A DNA stretch of 64,000 bases from JANQQZ01 sp039187315 (GTDB lineage: Bacteria; Planctomycetota; Phycisphaerae; Phycisphaerales; UBA1924). Both the position numbers and the translations under genes were made by a program. The notes below the pieces were generated by a model, which saw only the letters and a list, made by a program, of their open reading frames with translations, made no database searches and had not been told where the DNA came from. Positions 17,148 through 25,479 of the stretch are shown piece by piece. Location of the stretch: positions 1 through 64,000 of the forward strand of contig JBCCZQ010000005.1 in assembly GCA_039187315.1 (NCBI GenBank), given 5' to 3'. Position 1 is the first letter of the stretch, and each line of letters begins with the position of its first letter.

Positions 17148-18181
17148 GCCGACCGGCTCCTCGCCGGGGTCTGCTCAGCCTCGCCGCTGCGCTCGTCTTG
17201 CGTATTCCATTTTTCTTGGATGCGTTCGTTGGCCTCGCGGGCCGCGGCCGACTTGCCGATCCGGAGCGACCTGTGCTCGAAGGCCCGGACATGCCTGCGG
17301 AACTCGGGCGTCCCGCAACGCTCATAGCCCGAGAGCATGCACTGGAGATAGCCCACCAGTATGCCGAGCCCGCCGATGAACACGGGCTTCTCTTTCATTC
17401 GGTACGCGGTCACGAAGAGCATGTACAAGAGACCAGTCCCCATATACCACTTGGCCTTGCCCCATCGCTTCCGGCCATGGAATACGCCCTTGAACGATGA
17501 GCCCATCAGCCTTCGGTGGATGATCCGAAGCTCAGGGTGGTCTTCCGAGAGTGCCATCCATCCCATGAGCCGGCACATGTGACCGTCGATGCCGTCCCAC
17601 CCGACGTGCGGCACGAACCCGCCGATGTCTTCGAAGCATGCCAGCCTGTAGAACTTCGCGTTGCCCACGGCGTTCTCGTCACCGGTGGGCTCGGAGATGA
17701 GCCTGCCCGAATCGAGCCGGTGGAACAGCTTGCCGGAGAAGTTGCCGAACCGCGGGTGCGAGAGCATGCGTTCGAGGACCAGCTCGAAGTAGCGCGGGGG
17801 AAACTCCAGGTCGGCGTCGATCTTGCAGACAAAGTCGAACGCCTGCTTGTCGATCGAGGCGTAGCCGGCATCAAACGCCTCGACGACGCCCGGCCCGACC
17901 TTGCGCTCGCCCCGATCCTGCCTGGTCATGACCGCGAGCCACGGGTAACGGTTCTCGGCCTCGGCCAGGATCCGGGGGGTGTCATCGGTCGAGCCATCGT
18001 CGATAAACAGACAGAGCGTCGGCGGTTCGGATTGGGCAGCAAGCGAGTCGATCGTGGCCTGCACGTGCTCGGCCTCATCGCGGCAAGGGCAGATCAGCGC
18101 GTAGCGGCGACCGCCGGCGCGAGAATCGGAACGCCCGCAGTTCTCGGACGCGTCGGGCGTGTTCGTCGGCTCGGTCTTCAT
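17144..18181 (-). CDS. family 2 glycosyltransferase
   Basis: A 345-residue GT2 enzyme. The N-terminal half has the GT-A fold motifs ALICPCRDEAEHVQ, FIDDGSTDDTP and KIDADLEFPP (the metal-binding DxD). The region around residues 200-215 (GWDGIDGHMCRLMG) is the acceptor side, and a single hydrophobic stretch (YMGTGLLYMLFVTAYRM) may anchor it. It opens the minus-strand block A operon. No Shine-Dalgarno site is evident before the ATG. Confidence 0.9.
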   Translation of the reverse strand: MKTEPTNTPDASENCGRSDSRAGGRRYALICPCRDEAEHVQATIDSLAAQSEPPTLCLFIDDGSTDDTPRILAEAENRYPWLAVMTRQDRGERKVGPGVVEAFDAGYASIDKQAFDFVCKIDADLEFPPRYFELVLERMLSHPRFGNFSGKLFHRLDSGRLISEPTGDENAVGNAKFYRLACFEDIGGFVPHVGWDGIDGHMCRLMGWMALSEDHPELRIIHRRLMGSSFKGVFHGRKRWGKAKWYMGTGLLYMLFVTAYRMKEKPVFIGGLGILVGYLQCMLSGYERCGTPEFRRHVRAFEHRSLRIGKSAAAREANERIQEKWNTQDERSGEAEQTPARSRSA

Positions 18182-18451
18182 CCTGGTTGCACACGGTATC
18201 GGGATACGAAGTGGGCTCGTTCACTCTCAAGCGGTTCGCGGTCGAGGGCCAGCGAACGGCTGCCCTGAAGGGCTCGCGCCGAAATCCGGGCCACTGTAGG
18301 ACTTCTGACGATTGGTCAAGAGCGGATATGTGGTGGGACGCAAGGTCCGGAGTACGATGAGAATCTCGGGCCGCCTCGCCAAGTCCCTGCATCACCAAGT
18401 CGATGCCACGGCTGGAGTTGGAGTGAACGCAGGGAACCTGGAGGGATTCGC
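18182..18451. other. divergent intergenic region, no gene seen
   Basis: 270 bases separating block A (minus) from the first beta-helix gene (plus). It must hold both promoters, but I see no convincing -35/-10 pair. Only the GGAGGG ribosome site six bases before the ATG at 18452 is clear. Confidence 0.5.
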
Positions 18452-20614
18452 ATGGCACTTTGGACCACACTTCGCGGGGCCTCGCTCGGGCTTGTGCTCG
18501 CCGCGTCGGCCGGGCATGTGCCCGCCGCCTCGGCGCAGCAGAGCGGCGAGACGATCCGCGAGCGCGTCGTCGTGACACTGCCCAACGGCCGCCGCATCGT
18601 CCGCTGGGTCGAAAAGCCGGCCCCGCAGCCCGCAGCCGTGACCGCCCCAGCCGCTGGTTCGCCCAGCGGGAGCGACCCCTTCACGTCGCCTGGCGATGGA
18701 TCTTCCATCGCGGGCAACACCCCGACCGGAGGCGGTGATGCCGGCGGGCTGCCTGAGGCCTATGCCCTCTGGTACGAGTACTTCCGCAATGGCGATACGA
18801 GGGCCGATGTCAACGGCGACGGCCGCGTCAACTCGTCGGACTACTTTGCCTTCGTGACCTACATCACCCGCAACGGCGGGTGGTCGCCCACCGATACCCT
18901 TGGCCCCGATACCGACGGCGACGGCTTCGGTGATGGCAGGCCACAGAACGACGAAGACGCCGGCAGCAGCGACTCTGGCAACCCGGGATCGGATGATGGC
19001 GACAGCCAGGGTGATGCCCCTGACGCCGGCGGCGAACAAGATGAAACCGATAGCAACAGCGGAGGCGGCAATCCCGGGTCCAACGGCGACTCCGGCATGC
19101 CCGATGATCCGGCCTACGAGTCCACCGGCTGGACCGAGTTCACCGCCAGCGCGGATACACGCAAGGTCTACGTCTCGGAGCGGGGCAGCGACAGCAACGA
19201 CGGCCTCTCGCCCAACTCGGCGGTCAGGACGATCGATCGCGGCAAGGACCTGATGCGTGACGGCTACCCGGACTGGCTGCTGCTCAAGGCGGGCGATACG
19301 TTCCGCGAGGCGATCGGCGGCTGGAACATCAGCGGCCGTTCGGCGGATGAGCCGATGCTCATCTCTTCTTACGGCGATGGCCCGCGTCCGAAGCTGATCA
19401 CCGGCACCGGCCGCGCAGTCAGCATCGTCAGCCCGAGGTTCAACCGCCACCACGTCGCCTTTGTTGGCCTGCACATGGAGCCGGGTGTGCTCGGCTCCGG
19501 CACAGGCTTCCACCTCGTCACGAGCACGATCAAGGATCTGCTCATCGAGGACTGCTACATCGGCGGCTACGAGATCAACATCAGCATCGATACCGAGGCC
19601 CGCGAGTCCAAGATGCGGGATGTCCGCATCCGCCGGAACGTCATCGCCGACGGACTCGGCAGCGCGTTCTCCTTCGGCATCTACGCCGAATCCATCGTCG
19701 GGCTTCTGATCGAGGAGAATTTCATCGATCGCAACGGGTGGGACTTCCGGGCCGGCCGGAACGCCACGGCCACCATGTTCGGGCACAACATCTACATCCA
19801 GCGGTCGGCCCGTGATGTGACCGTCCGGGGCAACATCATCACCAGAGCATCGGCGCACGGTCTCCAGCTCCGCCACGGCGGGGTTATCGAGGGCAACGTC
19901 TTCGCCGAGAACGCGATCGGCCTGCTCTTCTCGAACCAGGAGCTCAACGAGCCGCGGGCCACCGACCGTGTGGTACACAACCTTGTGGTCGACGGGGTTC
20001 ACGTCAACGACAACGAGCGGCGAAGCTGGGGCGTGCACATCAGCAACGTCAAGCAGGTCCGGGTTGCAGAGAACATCATCGCCAACAGCGAGGTCAGCGA
20101 TCCGGACGCGGGCTTCGGCCTGCTGCTCACCGGTGCGGACTCGTCCTACGCGGTCCGAGGCGCGACCGTCGAGAACAACGTCGTACATGATTTTGGTGAG
20201 CAGCTCCGCATCTTCAACGAGATTGCGCGGGATGTCACGCTCCGCAACAACACGCTGAGCAAGTCCGACGGCAACAAGAGCGTGGTCTACGTCCGCGAGA
20301 ACGCCCCGCTCCCCGGTGTCCGCTTCGAGGGCAACGCCTACCGCCACGACGATGACGACAGCCCGTTCGAGCTCGGAAGCCGGGATCTGACGCTTGCTCA
20401 GTGGCGTGCCGAGTTCGACTCGCAGGCACGCGAGGCTCCGGCTTACGTCGACGGCGACCGGGACATGGACAGCTACGCACGCTCGCTCGGGTTCTCGAAC
20501 GCCGACGGCATGTACGAGTCCATGCGGACGCTCAGCCGACGGACCTGGGATGAGCGCCTCACATCGGCCGCCATCCGTGGCTACTTCCGCGAAGGGTTCG
20601 CGCCCAGGCCCTGA
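18452..20614 (+). CDS. secreted right-handed beta-helix protein with half-dockerin repeat (paralogue 1)
   Basis: A 720-residue exported protein. Signal peptide to about residue 28 (cleavage after ASA). Residues 114-132 hold NGDTRADVNGDGRVNSSD, a single EF-hand-like half-dockerin repeat as seen in many planctomycete secreted proteins. A low-complexity Gly/Ser/Asp linker follows (about 141-222). The remaining 500 residues form a parallel beta-helix rich in N-N-V/I and I-x-G turns (LLIEDCYIGGYEINISID, IRRNVIADGLGSAFSFG), with a KVYVSERGSDSNDG entry motif typical of secreted beta-helix proteins and polysaccharide lyases. There is no PEP-CTERM tail. GGAGGG precedes the ATG by six bases. It closely resembles the next gene, so this is a tandem duplication. 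Could bind or cleave surface glycans; function unknown. Confidence 0.9.
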   Translation: MALWTTLRGASLGLVLAASAGHVPAASAQQSGETIRERVVVTLPNGRRIVRWVEKPAPQPAAVTAPAAGSPSGSDPFTSPGDGSSIAGNTPTGGGDAGGLPEAYALWYEYFRNGDTRADVNGDGRVNSSDYFAFVTYITRNGGWSPTDTLGPDTDGDGFGDGRPQNDEDAGSSDSGNPGSDDGDSQGDAPDAGGEQDETDSNSGGGNPGSNGDSGMPDDPAYESTGWTEFTASADTRKVYVSERGSDSNDGLSPNSAVRTIDRGKDLMRDGYPDWLLLKAGDTFREAIGGWNISGRSADEPMLISSYGDGPRPKLITGTGRAVSIVSPRFNRHHVAFVGLHMEPGVLGSGTGFHLVTSTIKDLLIEDCYIGGYEINISIDTEARESKMRDVRIRRNVIADGLGSAFSFGIYAESIVGLLIEENFIDRNGWDFRAGRNATATMFGHNIYIQRSARDVTVRGNIITRASAHGLQLRHGGVIEGNVFAENAIGLLFSNQELNEPRATDRVVHNLVVDGVHVNDNERRSWGVHISNVKQVRVAENIIANSEVSDPDAGFGLLLTGADSSYAVRGATVENNVVHDFGEQLRIFNEIARDVTLRNNTLSKSDGNKSVVYVRENAPLPGVRFEGNAYRHDDDDSPFELGSRDLTLAQWRAEFDSQAREAPAYVDGDRDMDSYARSLGFSNADGMYESMRTLSRRTWDERLTSAAIRGYFREGFAPRP

Positions 20615-21066
20615 GCCGGCTTCGAACCGCGTCACGAAAGAGACAGGCATTTTTTGCAGGCAGCCGACCATGGGTCGGCTGCCTGTCATTTGTGGCTGCG
20701 ATCCAAGCTCAGGCGGTGCAGACGCCGCTTCTGTCATCGCCTGTATGCGCTCCGTGCGCGCACTTTCCCGGTTTCAGACGATGCCTGATCCCGGCGCGCT
20801 GTTGACGAGTCTACTTCTGGATATCAAGGGCCTATAGTCGGTCGCTTGGGGGAGTAGCTGCTCCGGCGGCTAGCAAGCCTTCGATCCGACGGTGCTCGGA
20901 TCACGCGGCGCAGTGGACGCGACGTTCGGTGGAGGCCATCATCGGCGCACGCGCCGATCCGAGAGCCGACAACACGCGATCGACTGAAAGTACACAGAGT
21001 TCGGACCGCGACGGAGATCGCGGTCGCCCCATGCCGTCGGCATGGGACCGCTAAGGAGGGTTTTCA
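20615..21066 (+). promoter_or_regulatory. 452-base intergenic region with structured leader before the second beta-helix gene
   Basis: No gene seen. Near 20833-20838 is TATAGT, a possible -10 box, which would start transcription near 20845. The presumed leader has four hairpins: GATCCGA/TCGGATC (20883-20902), ATCGGCG/CGCCGAT (20941-20958), GACCGCGA/TCGCGGTC (21004-21025) and CCCATGCC/GGCATGGG (21028-21046). AAGGAGG follows (21053-21059). GCGGTC at 21020-21025 can instead pair with GACCGC at 21046-21051, next to the ribosome site, and TCGGATC at 20896-20902 can pair with GATCCGA at 20956-20962. Mutually exclusive stems near a Shine-Dalgarno site suggest post-transcriptional control. This is inference. 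Confidence 0.5.
20657..20685 (+). terminator. strong hairpin after the first beta-helix gene
   Basis: A perfect 13-bp stem (CAGGCAGCCGACC, loop ATG, GGTCGGCTGCCTG) 42 bases after the stop. The T run lies before, not after, the stem, and an upstream GACAGGCA can pair alternatively with the 3' arm. Probably a transcript 3' end or processing structure rather than a classical terminator. Confidence 0.5.
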
Positions 21067-22911
21067 ATGAGCAAGGTACTCCTGCGCAGTGTGGTTGCAC
21101 TGGTCGCTGCCCTGATGGCTGCACCCAGCGCGGCGCAATGTGGACCGACACCTTCAGCCTTCATCGCCTGGGTCATCCTCTTCCAGTCCGGCGATCCTCG
21201 CGCTGATGTCAACGAGGACGGGCTCGTCAACTCGTCGGACTTTTTCTACTTCATACTGCTCAGCAACGAGGACTGCGAAGACGGCGGCGATGATTCGGCT
21301 GGCGACTCCGGCGGGAACTCGGGAGGCACCTCCGGCGGCAGCGCCGGGAGCGGCCCTGGCGGAACTGTCGACAGCAGCGCCGACCAGGAAAGCGGCGGCA
21401 ACGGAGGTGATCAATCCGTCGATGGCTGGACCGAGTTCACCCCCAGTTCCGATACGCGCCGGATCTATGTCTCCTCCCGCTCGGGCAACGACCGCAACAA
21501 CGGCCGCTCGCCCTCGCAGGCGGTCCGAACCATCGAGCGTGGCAAATCGCTGCTCCGCGACGGCAGGCCCGACTGGCTCCTGCTCCGGACCGGTGACGTC
21601 TGGTACGAGGCCATCGGAGGCTGGAACCTTTCCGGGAGGTCCTCGCGCGAACCGATGCTCGTTTCCTCCTACGGAAGCGGAGCCCGCCCGAAGCTCATCA
21701 CAGGCAGCGGGAAGGCTCTGAGCATGGTCACCGACCGCCACGACCGGCATCACGTCGCGTTCGTGGGCCTGCACTTCGAGCCTTCAGACCTGGGTTCAGA
21801 CATCGGCGTGCGGGTCGTCGCGAGCACCGTGAAGGATCTGCTCATCGAGGACTGCTACATCGGGGGGTACCGGCAGAACATCGTTCTTGACTCGGAGAGC
21901 CGCGAACGCAAGAGCCAGGATATCCGGATCCGTCGGAATGTCATCGTCGACGGCCTCGGGAGCGCGTTCTCGTTCGGCATCTACGCCGAGAGCGTGGACG
22001 GGCTGCTCATCGAGGGCAACTTCATCGATCGCAACGGCTGGGATTACCGCCGCGGCCGCAATGCCACCGCGACGATGTTCGGCCACAACATCTACCTGCA
22101 GCGTTCGGTTGAGGACGCCGTGGTGCGAGACAACATCATCACGCGGGCCGCGGCCCACGGCATGCAGATCCGTCACGGCGGGATTGTCGAGAACAACATC
22201 TTCGCCGAGAACCCGATCTCGCTGCTGTTCTCGAACCAGGAACTCGACCGCCCCCGCGCCACAGACCGCGTTGTGTCGAACGTGATCGTGGGCGGCATCG
22301 ATATCAACAACTCCAACCGCCGTGGCTGGGGGCTCCATGTCACAGGCGTCAAGCAGGTCCGTGTTGCGGACAACATCATCGCCAACATCAAGCTCGGCGC
22401 TGACCGCGGCTACGGCCTGCTGCTGACCGGCGACGGATCCAGCGACCGCGTCTTCCGGACAACCATCGAGAACAACATCATCGATGACTATGGTCAGACC
22501 TTCCGCATTTTCAACGACATCGCGCAGGACGTGACCTTCCGCAGGAACGTGCTCTCCAAGACGGCTGGCAGCGAGAGCGTCATCTACATCCGCGAGAACC
22601 GGCCGCTTCCCGGGGTTCGGTTCTCCGGCAACTCCTACCTGCACACGACCTCGAACCGGCCGTTTGCCGCCAGCGGTGCTTCATTCACGCTCAGCGAGTG
22701 GCGGAACCGGTATGAGCCGACCGCGGCTCCGCTTCGGGATGAGTACCGCAACGGCGACCGCACGATGGACAGCTATGCAAGGGCGATCGGGATGTGGAAC
22801 GCGTCCAACCTCTACCAGCGCATGCGGGAGCAGAGCCGTCGCAACTGGGACGAAGACCTGACCGCCGAATCACTCAGGCAGTACTTCCGCTGGGGCTACA
22901 GCTTCCGGTAG
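21067..22911 (+). CDS. secreted right-handed beta-helix protein with half-dockerin repeat (paralogue 2)
   Basis: A 614-residue paralogue of the preceding gene. Signal peptide MSKVLLRSVVALVAALMA to about residue 23, then CGPTPSAF and a half-dockerin repeat (GDPRADVNEDGLVNSSD, residues 42-58), a Gly/Ser linker (about 73-117) and the beta-helix. Long stretches are nearly identical to paralogue 1 (DGLGSAFSFGIYAES, NATATMFGHNIY, LLFSNQEL). The N-terminal linker is shorter and the dockerin sits right after the signal peptide. AAGGAGG lies seven bases before the ATG, behind a structured leader. A strong terminator follows. No catalytic residues can be assigned with confidence. Confidence 0.9.
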   Translation: MSKVLLRSVVALVAALMAAPSAAQCGPTPSAFIAWVILFQSGDPRADVNEDGLVNSSDFFYFILLSNEDCEDGGDDSAGDSGGNSGGTSGGSAGSGPGGTVDSSADQESGGNGGDQSVDGWTEFTPSSDTRRIYVSSRSGNDRNNGRSPSQAVRTIERGKSLLRDGRPDWLLLRTGDVWYEAIGGWNLSGRSSREPMLVSSYGSGARPKLITGSGKALSMVTDRHDRHHVAFVGLHFEPSDLGSDIGVRVVASTVKDLLIEDCYIGGYRQNIVLDSESRERKSQDIRIRRNVIVDGLGSAFSFGIYAESVDGLLIEGNFIDRNGWDYRRGRNATATMFGHNIYLQRSVEDAVVRDNIITRAAAHGMQIRHGGIVENNIFAENPISLLFSNQELDRPRATDRVVSNVIVGGIDINNSNRRGWGLHVTGVKQVRVADNIIANIKLGADRGYGLLLTGDGSSDRVFRTTIENNIIDDYGQTFRIFNDIAQDVTFRRNVLSKTAGSESVIYIRENRPLPGVRFSGNSYLHTTSNRPFAASGASFTLSEWRNRYEPTAAPLRDEYRNGDRTMDSYARAIGMWNASNLYQRMREQSRRNWDEDLTAESLRQYFRWGYSFR

Positions 22912-22950
22912 TCTCTAGCGCGAGCCCGTTTGATCCTGATACAACACGAA

Positions 22951-22977
22951 GCCCGGGGTTCGCCCCCGGGCTTTTTT
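22951..22977 (+). terminator. rho-independent terminator
   Basis: GCCCGGGG, loop TTCGC, CCCCGGGC and six T, 40 bases after the stop of the second beta-helix gene and just before the convergent polymerase-like gene. Confidence 0.93.
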
Positions 22978-22990
22978 GTCATCCAGCAGG

Positions 22991-24361
22991 TCAGGCCGCG
23001 TATCCCCGGAGCGGTTCGTGGATCATGCGTGGCTGGGCCGCGGTGCGCCGCATGTTCGATGCAATGCCGCTGATGGCGCCGAGCGTGAGGATGACCACGG
23101 GGATCGGCATGTTGTTCGGTAATGAGTCTGCGGCCGCGATCAGGCAGATCAGGGTAAAGGCGATGCCGATCGCCGCAGTCGAGTCGTTGCGCCACGACCG
23201 CGGGTTCATGCGCAGGATCATCAGAACCGGTCCTGCGAGCTTGGCGGTATAGAGCGAGACGAGCCCGAGCAGGCCGTTCACGCCGAACGTCAGGATCCAG
23301 AGCCCATCGACGACGGAGACATCGTCGCCGTACTCGTTAAAGATGCGGTTGCGTCCCCAGCCGCCCCAGCCGAAGATCGGCTGCGCCCGTGCCTTTTCTG
23401 CGAGCATGTTCTCGTGGTGGAAGCGGAAGTTGAGGCTGTTGGCGCGGTCGGGATCGAGCAGGCGAGCCAGCTCATAGGCGTGGCTCCCGGACCAGATCCC
23501 GGTGCTCCGAGTGATGATGTAGATCACGCACGCCACGGGAATCATCAGCAGCGGCCAGCGCATGCGGAGCTGGACCGCGAGGAACAAGCACGCGAGCCCG
23601 CCGAGTGCCAGCATCAGCGCACCAAGTGACTTGCTGAGCACAAGGGTTACGAAAAAAGTCATAGCCAGCAGCGAAAGCGGCACCCCAAAACGCAGGATCC
23701 GCATCGATTTCTGCCGCCCGATCCACCACAGCGAAGCCGTGAGCACGAACGCGATCGAGAGCCATAGCGCGACCTGCAGGCCGTGGCTCATAAACACCGT
23801 GGGCCGGAACCCGCCGTATCGGATGTTCGTCAAAAAACCCGGGGTCGCCACGCCGTAGATCTGACGGTGGAGCTGGGGGCTCATCCGGATTTCCCAGAGG
23901 CAGAGCGGCACGTAGATCAACGCCGTGACGATCAGCGGTATCGCCAGGTCGCGCAGGTGCTCAAGCCTCGTGAAGTGCAGCCTGCCGGCCAGGTACGGCA
24001 TGCCCCAGAACACGAACGCTACCAGCGATGATGCCAGCCCGTCGCGAACACCCAGGCCGTTGATCGTGCTGCTCATGATCGGGCTTGCGCAATAGATCAG
24101 GATCGGCAGATCGATGAACTTCAGCCGGAAGCGTGTGAACAGCCAGGTATGAAACAGAAGCGTGCCGAGCAGCACGGCGGAGCTGGTCGCAGAGATCTTG
24201 GAGTAGTCGGGCAGCGAGGGCACTCGCAGGCGGACGATCGGCAGGAAGCACCAGCCTGCCGCGAACGCCATCGCGACCGCGACCCTGTGCTTAAGGTACG
24301 CGAACATCGCGAGCACGATCGGGAACCACGCGTACAGCACCAGATAGCCGAGCGCGTTCAT
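22991..24361 (-). CDS. O-antigen ligase/polymerase-like membrane protein
   Basis: A 456-residue protein with about ten to twelve membrane helices and one large extracytoplasmic loop (about residues 315-385, containing NSLNFRFHHENMLAEKARAQ and FGWGGWGRNRIFNEYG). This layout is typical of the Wzy/WaaL/RfbU superfamily, which polymerises or transfers polyprenyl-linked glycans in the periplasm. The ATG at 24361 overlaps the stop of the upstream GT4 gene (ATGA), which decides the start. Polymerase and ligase roles cannot be separated from sequence alone. Confidence 0.82.
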   Translation of the reverse strand: MNALGYLVLYAWFPIVLAMFAYLKHRVAVAMAFAAGWCFLPIVRLRVPSLPDYSKISATSSAVLLGTLLFHTWLFTRFRLKFIDLPILIYCASPIMSSTINGLGVRDGLASSLVAFVFWGMPYLAGRLHFTRLEHLRDLAIPLIVTALIYVPLCLWEIRMSPQLHRQIYGVATPGFLTNIRYGGFRPTVFMSHGLQVALWLSIAFVLTASLWWIGRQKSMRILRFGVPLSLLAMTFFVTLVLSKSLGALMLALGGLACLFLAVQLRMRWPLLMIPVACVIYIITRSTGIWSGSHAYELARLLDPDRANSLNFRFHHENMLAEKARAQPIFGWGGWGRNRIFNEYGDDVSVVDGLWILTFGVNGLLGLVSLYTAKLAGPVLMILRMNPRSWRNDSTAAIGIAFTLICLIAAADSLPNNMPIPVVILTLGAISGIASNMRRTAAQPRMIHEPLRGYAA

Positions 24362-25479
24362 CGAGCCGTTCCTTGCAGAGCGCTTGTCTGCTCTGATCGA
24401 TCGGCCGCTTGTTGCAGCGCCCGCTCGAAGAGGTCGGATGATCGCTGCCACGTGTACGACTGCGAGGTCTGGTACGCCCTGCTGCTCATCGCCTCCCAAG
24501 CATCGGTCGTCATGCCTTCGATCTCAAGGATCGCTCCGGTAAGCCCATCCACGTCCTCGTGTACGATCGGGATGCCGCCCCCGCCGGACAGCAGCTCCGG
24601 CGCGGCTCCGGCCGGCGTCGCGATGATCGGTGTCCGGGATGCCATGGCCTCAAGCAGCGGCAGCCCGAACCCTTCATGCCGGCTGGGCACGAGCCACGCG
24701 TCACAGGAGGCGTAGAGCGATGCGATCGCCGCCTGGCTCGGCGCGACATCGCACGCGATCCACCCGGGCAGCGGCACGCGGTCGCAGGGCGGCTTGGCGC
24801 TGAAGCAGACCGCCTCGAGCGTCGGCCTGGCCTCTCGGGCTTGCTCGAGCGCACGGATCGCTAGATCGATGCCCTTGATCTGCGCATCGCTGTACATAAA
24901 ACCGATCCTGCAGCGATCGGCCCGCTTGCTGCGCTCGCTGCCGTCGAATCGCGCGTGATCGACACCGTTGGGCACGATGATCTGGCCGCCTCTTCCGGTC
25001 GCGCCCTCGATCTGCTCCGCGACCCAGCGCGACACGCAGACCTGCAGCATCGGCAGCCGATACGTCTCGAGCACTCGGTCGATCGGCAGGCCGGTGTGCG
25101 TGTCGTAGCCCTGGCAGAAGTAGACCCTCGCGCCGGTGCTTGGACGCAGGTCGGCGAGCCACGCCGCCGTCTCCCACCAGGTCGCCACGGCGACATCCGC
25201 ATCGGGGAGGTCGTCGTCGGTCAGCGGCCCGTCGTGCTCGACGATGTGCCAATCCAGGCCCAGGTCGTCGAGGTGGCTGGGCGGTGGCTTCGGAGCGCCC
25301 CAGCCCGGCCAGCGCCCGGTGGCAAGCGACTTGACCCGTGCCCGCAGCGGCTGGCGTGCGGGGCGGCGCGAAAGAACCGTGACCGTGTGGCCGCGCTCGC
25401 GGAGCATGGACGCGTAGACGGCAACGACGCGTGTGCCACCCCGCAGGTTCGCGACCGGGAGCAGGAAAGTCACTCTCAC
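24358..25479 (-). CDS. family 4 glycosyltransferase (GT-B)
   Basis: A 373-residue cytoplasmic glycosyltransferase. N-terminal Rossmann start VTFLLPVANLRGGTRVVAVY with the glycine-rich loop, a central IIVPNGVDHARF and the C-terminal sugar-nucleotide site SRHEGFGLPLLEAMASRTPI (the E-x7-E type motif). GTG start overlapping the flippase stop (GTGA); the stop overlaps the polymerase-like start. It therefore sits in a three-gene flippase-GT-polymerase unit. Confidence 0.92.
   Translation of the reverse strand: MRVTFLLPVANLRGGTRVVAVYASMLRERGHTVTVLSRRPARQPLRARVKSLATGRWPGWGAPKPPPSHLDDLGLDWHIVEHDGPLTDDDLPDADVAVATWWETAAWLADLRPSTGARVYFCQGYDTHTGLPIDRVLETYRLPMLQVCVSRWVAEQIEGATGRGGQIIVPNGVDHARFDGSERSKRADRCRIGFMYSDAQIKGIDLAIRALEQAREARPTLEAVCFSAKPPCDRVPLPGWIACDVAPSQAAIASLYASCDAWLVPSRHEGFGLPLLEAMASRTPIIATPAGAAPELLSGGGGIPIVHEDVDGLTGAILEIEGMTTDAWEAMSSRAYQTSQSYTWQRSSDLFERALQQAADRSEQTSALQGTAR

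Noticed and set aside
18392..20737. 781-codon open frame antisense to the first beta-helix gene, and similar long frames opposite the TPR and Wzz/BY-kinase genes
   Set aside because: High GC gives long stop-free antisense frames. The translations are Arg/Ala/Val-rich with no domains, ribosome sites or signal peptides, while the opposite strand holds clear protein families.
20802..20838. Promoter formed by TTGACG and TATAGT upstream of the second beta-helix gene
   Set aside because: The spacer would be 25 bases, too long for a sigma-70 promoter. Only the TATAGT box is kept as a weak hint.
20845..20975. yybP-ykoY (manganese) riboswitch-like string GGGGGAGTAGC with TAGCAAGCC and CGACAACA downstream
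   Set aside because: The order and spacing of the conserved loops and the P1 pairing do not fit the known fold, and the downstream gene is a secreted beta-helix protein rather than a metal transporter. A covariance-model search would decide.
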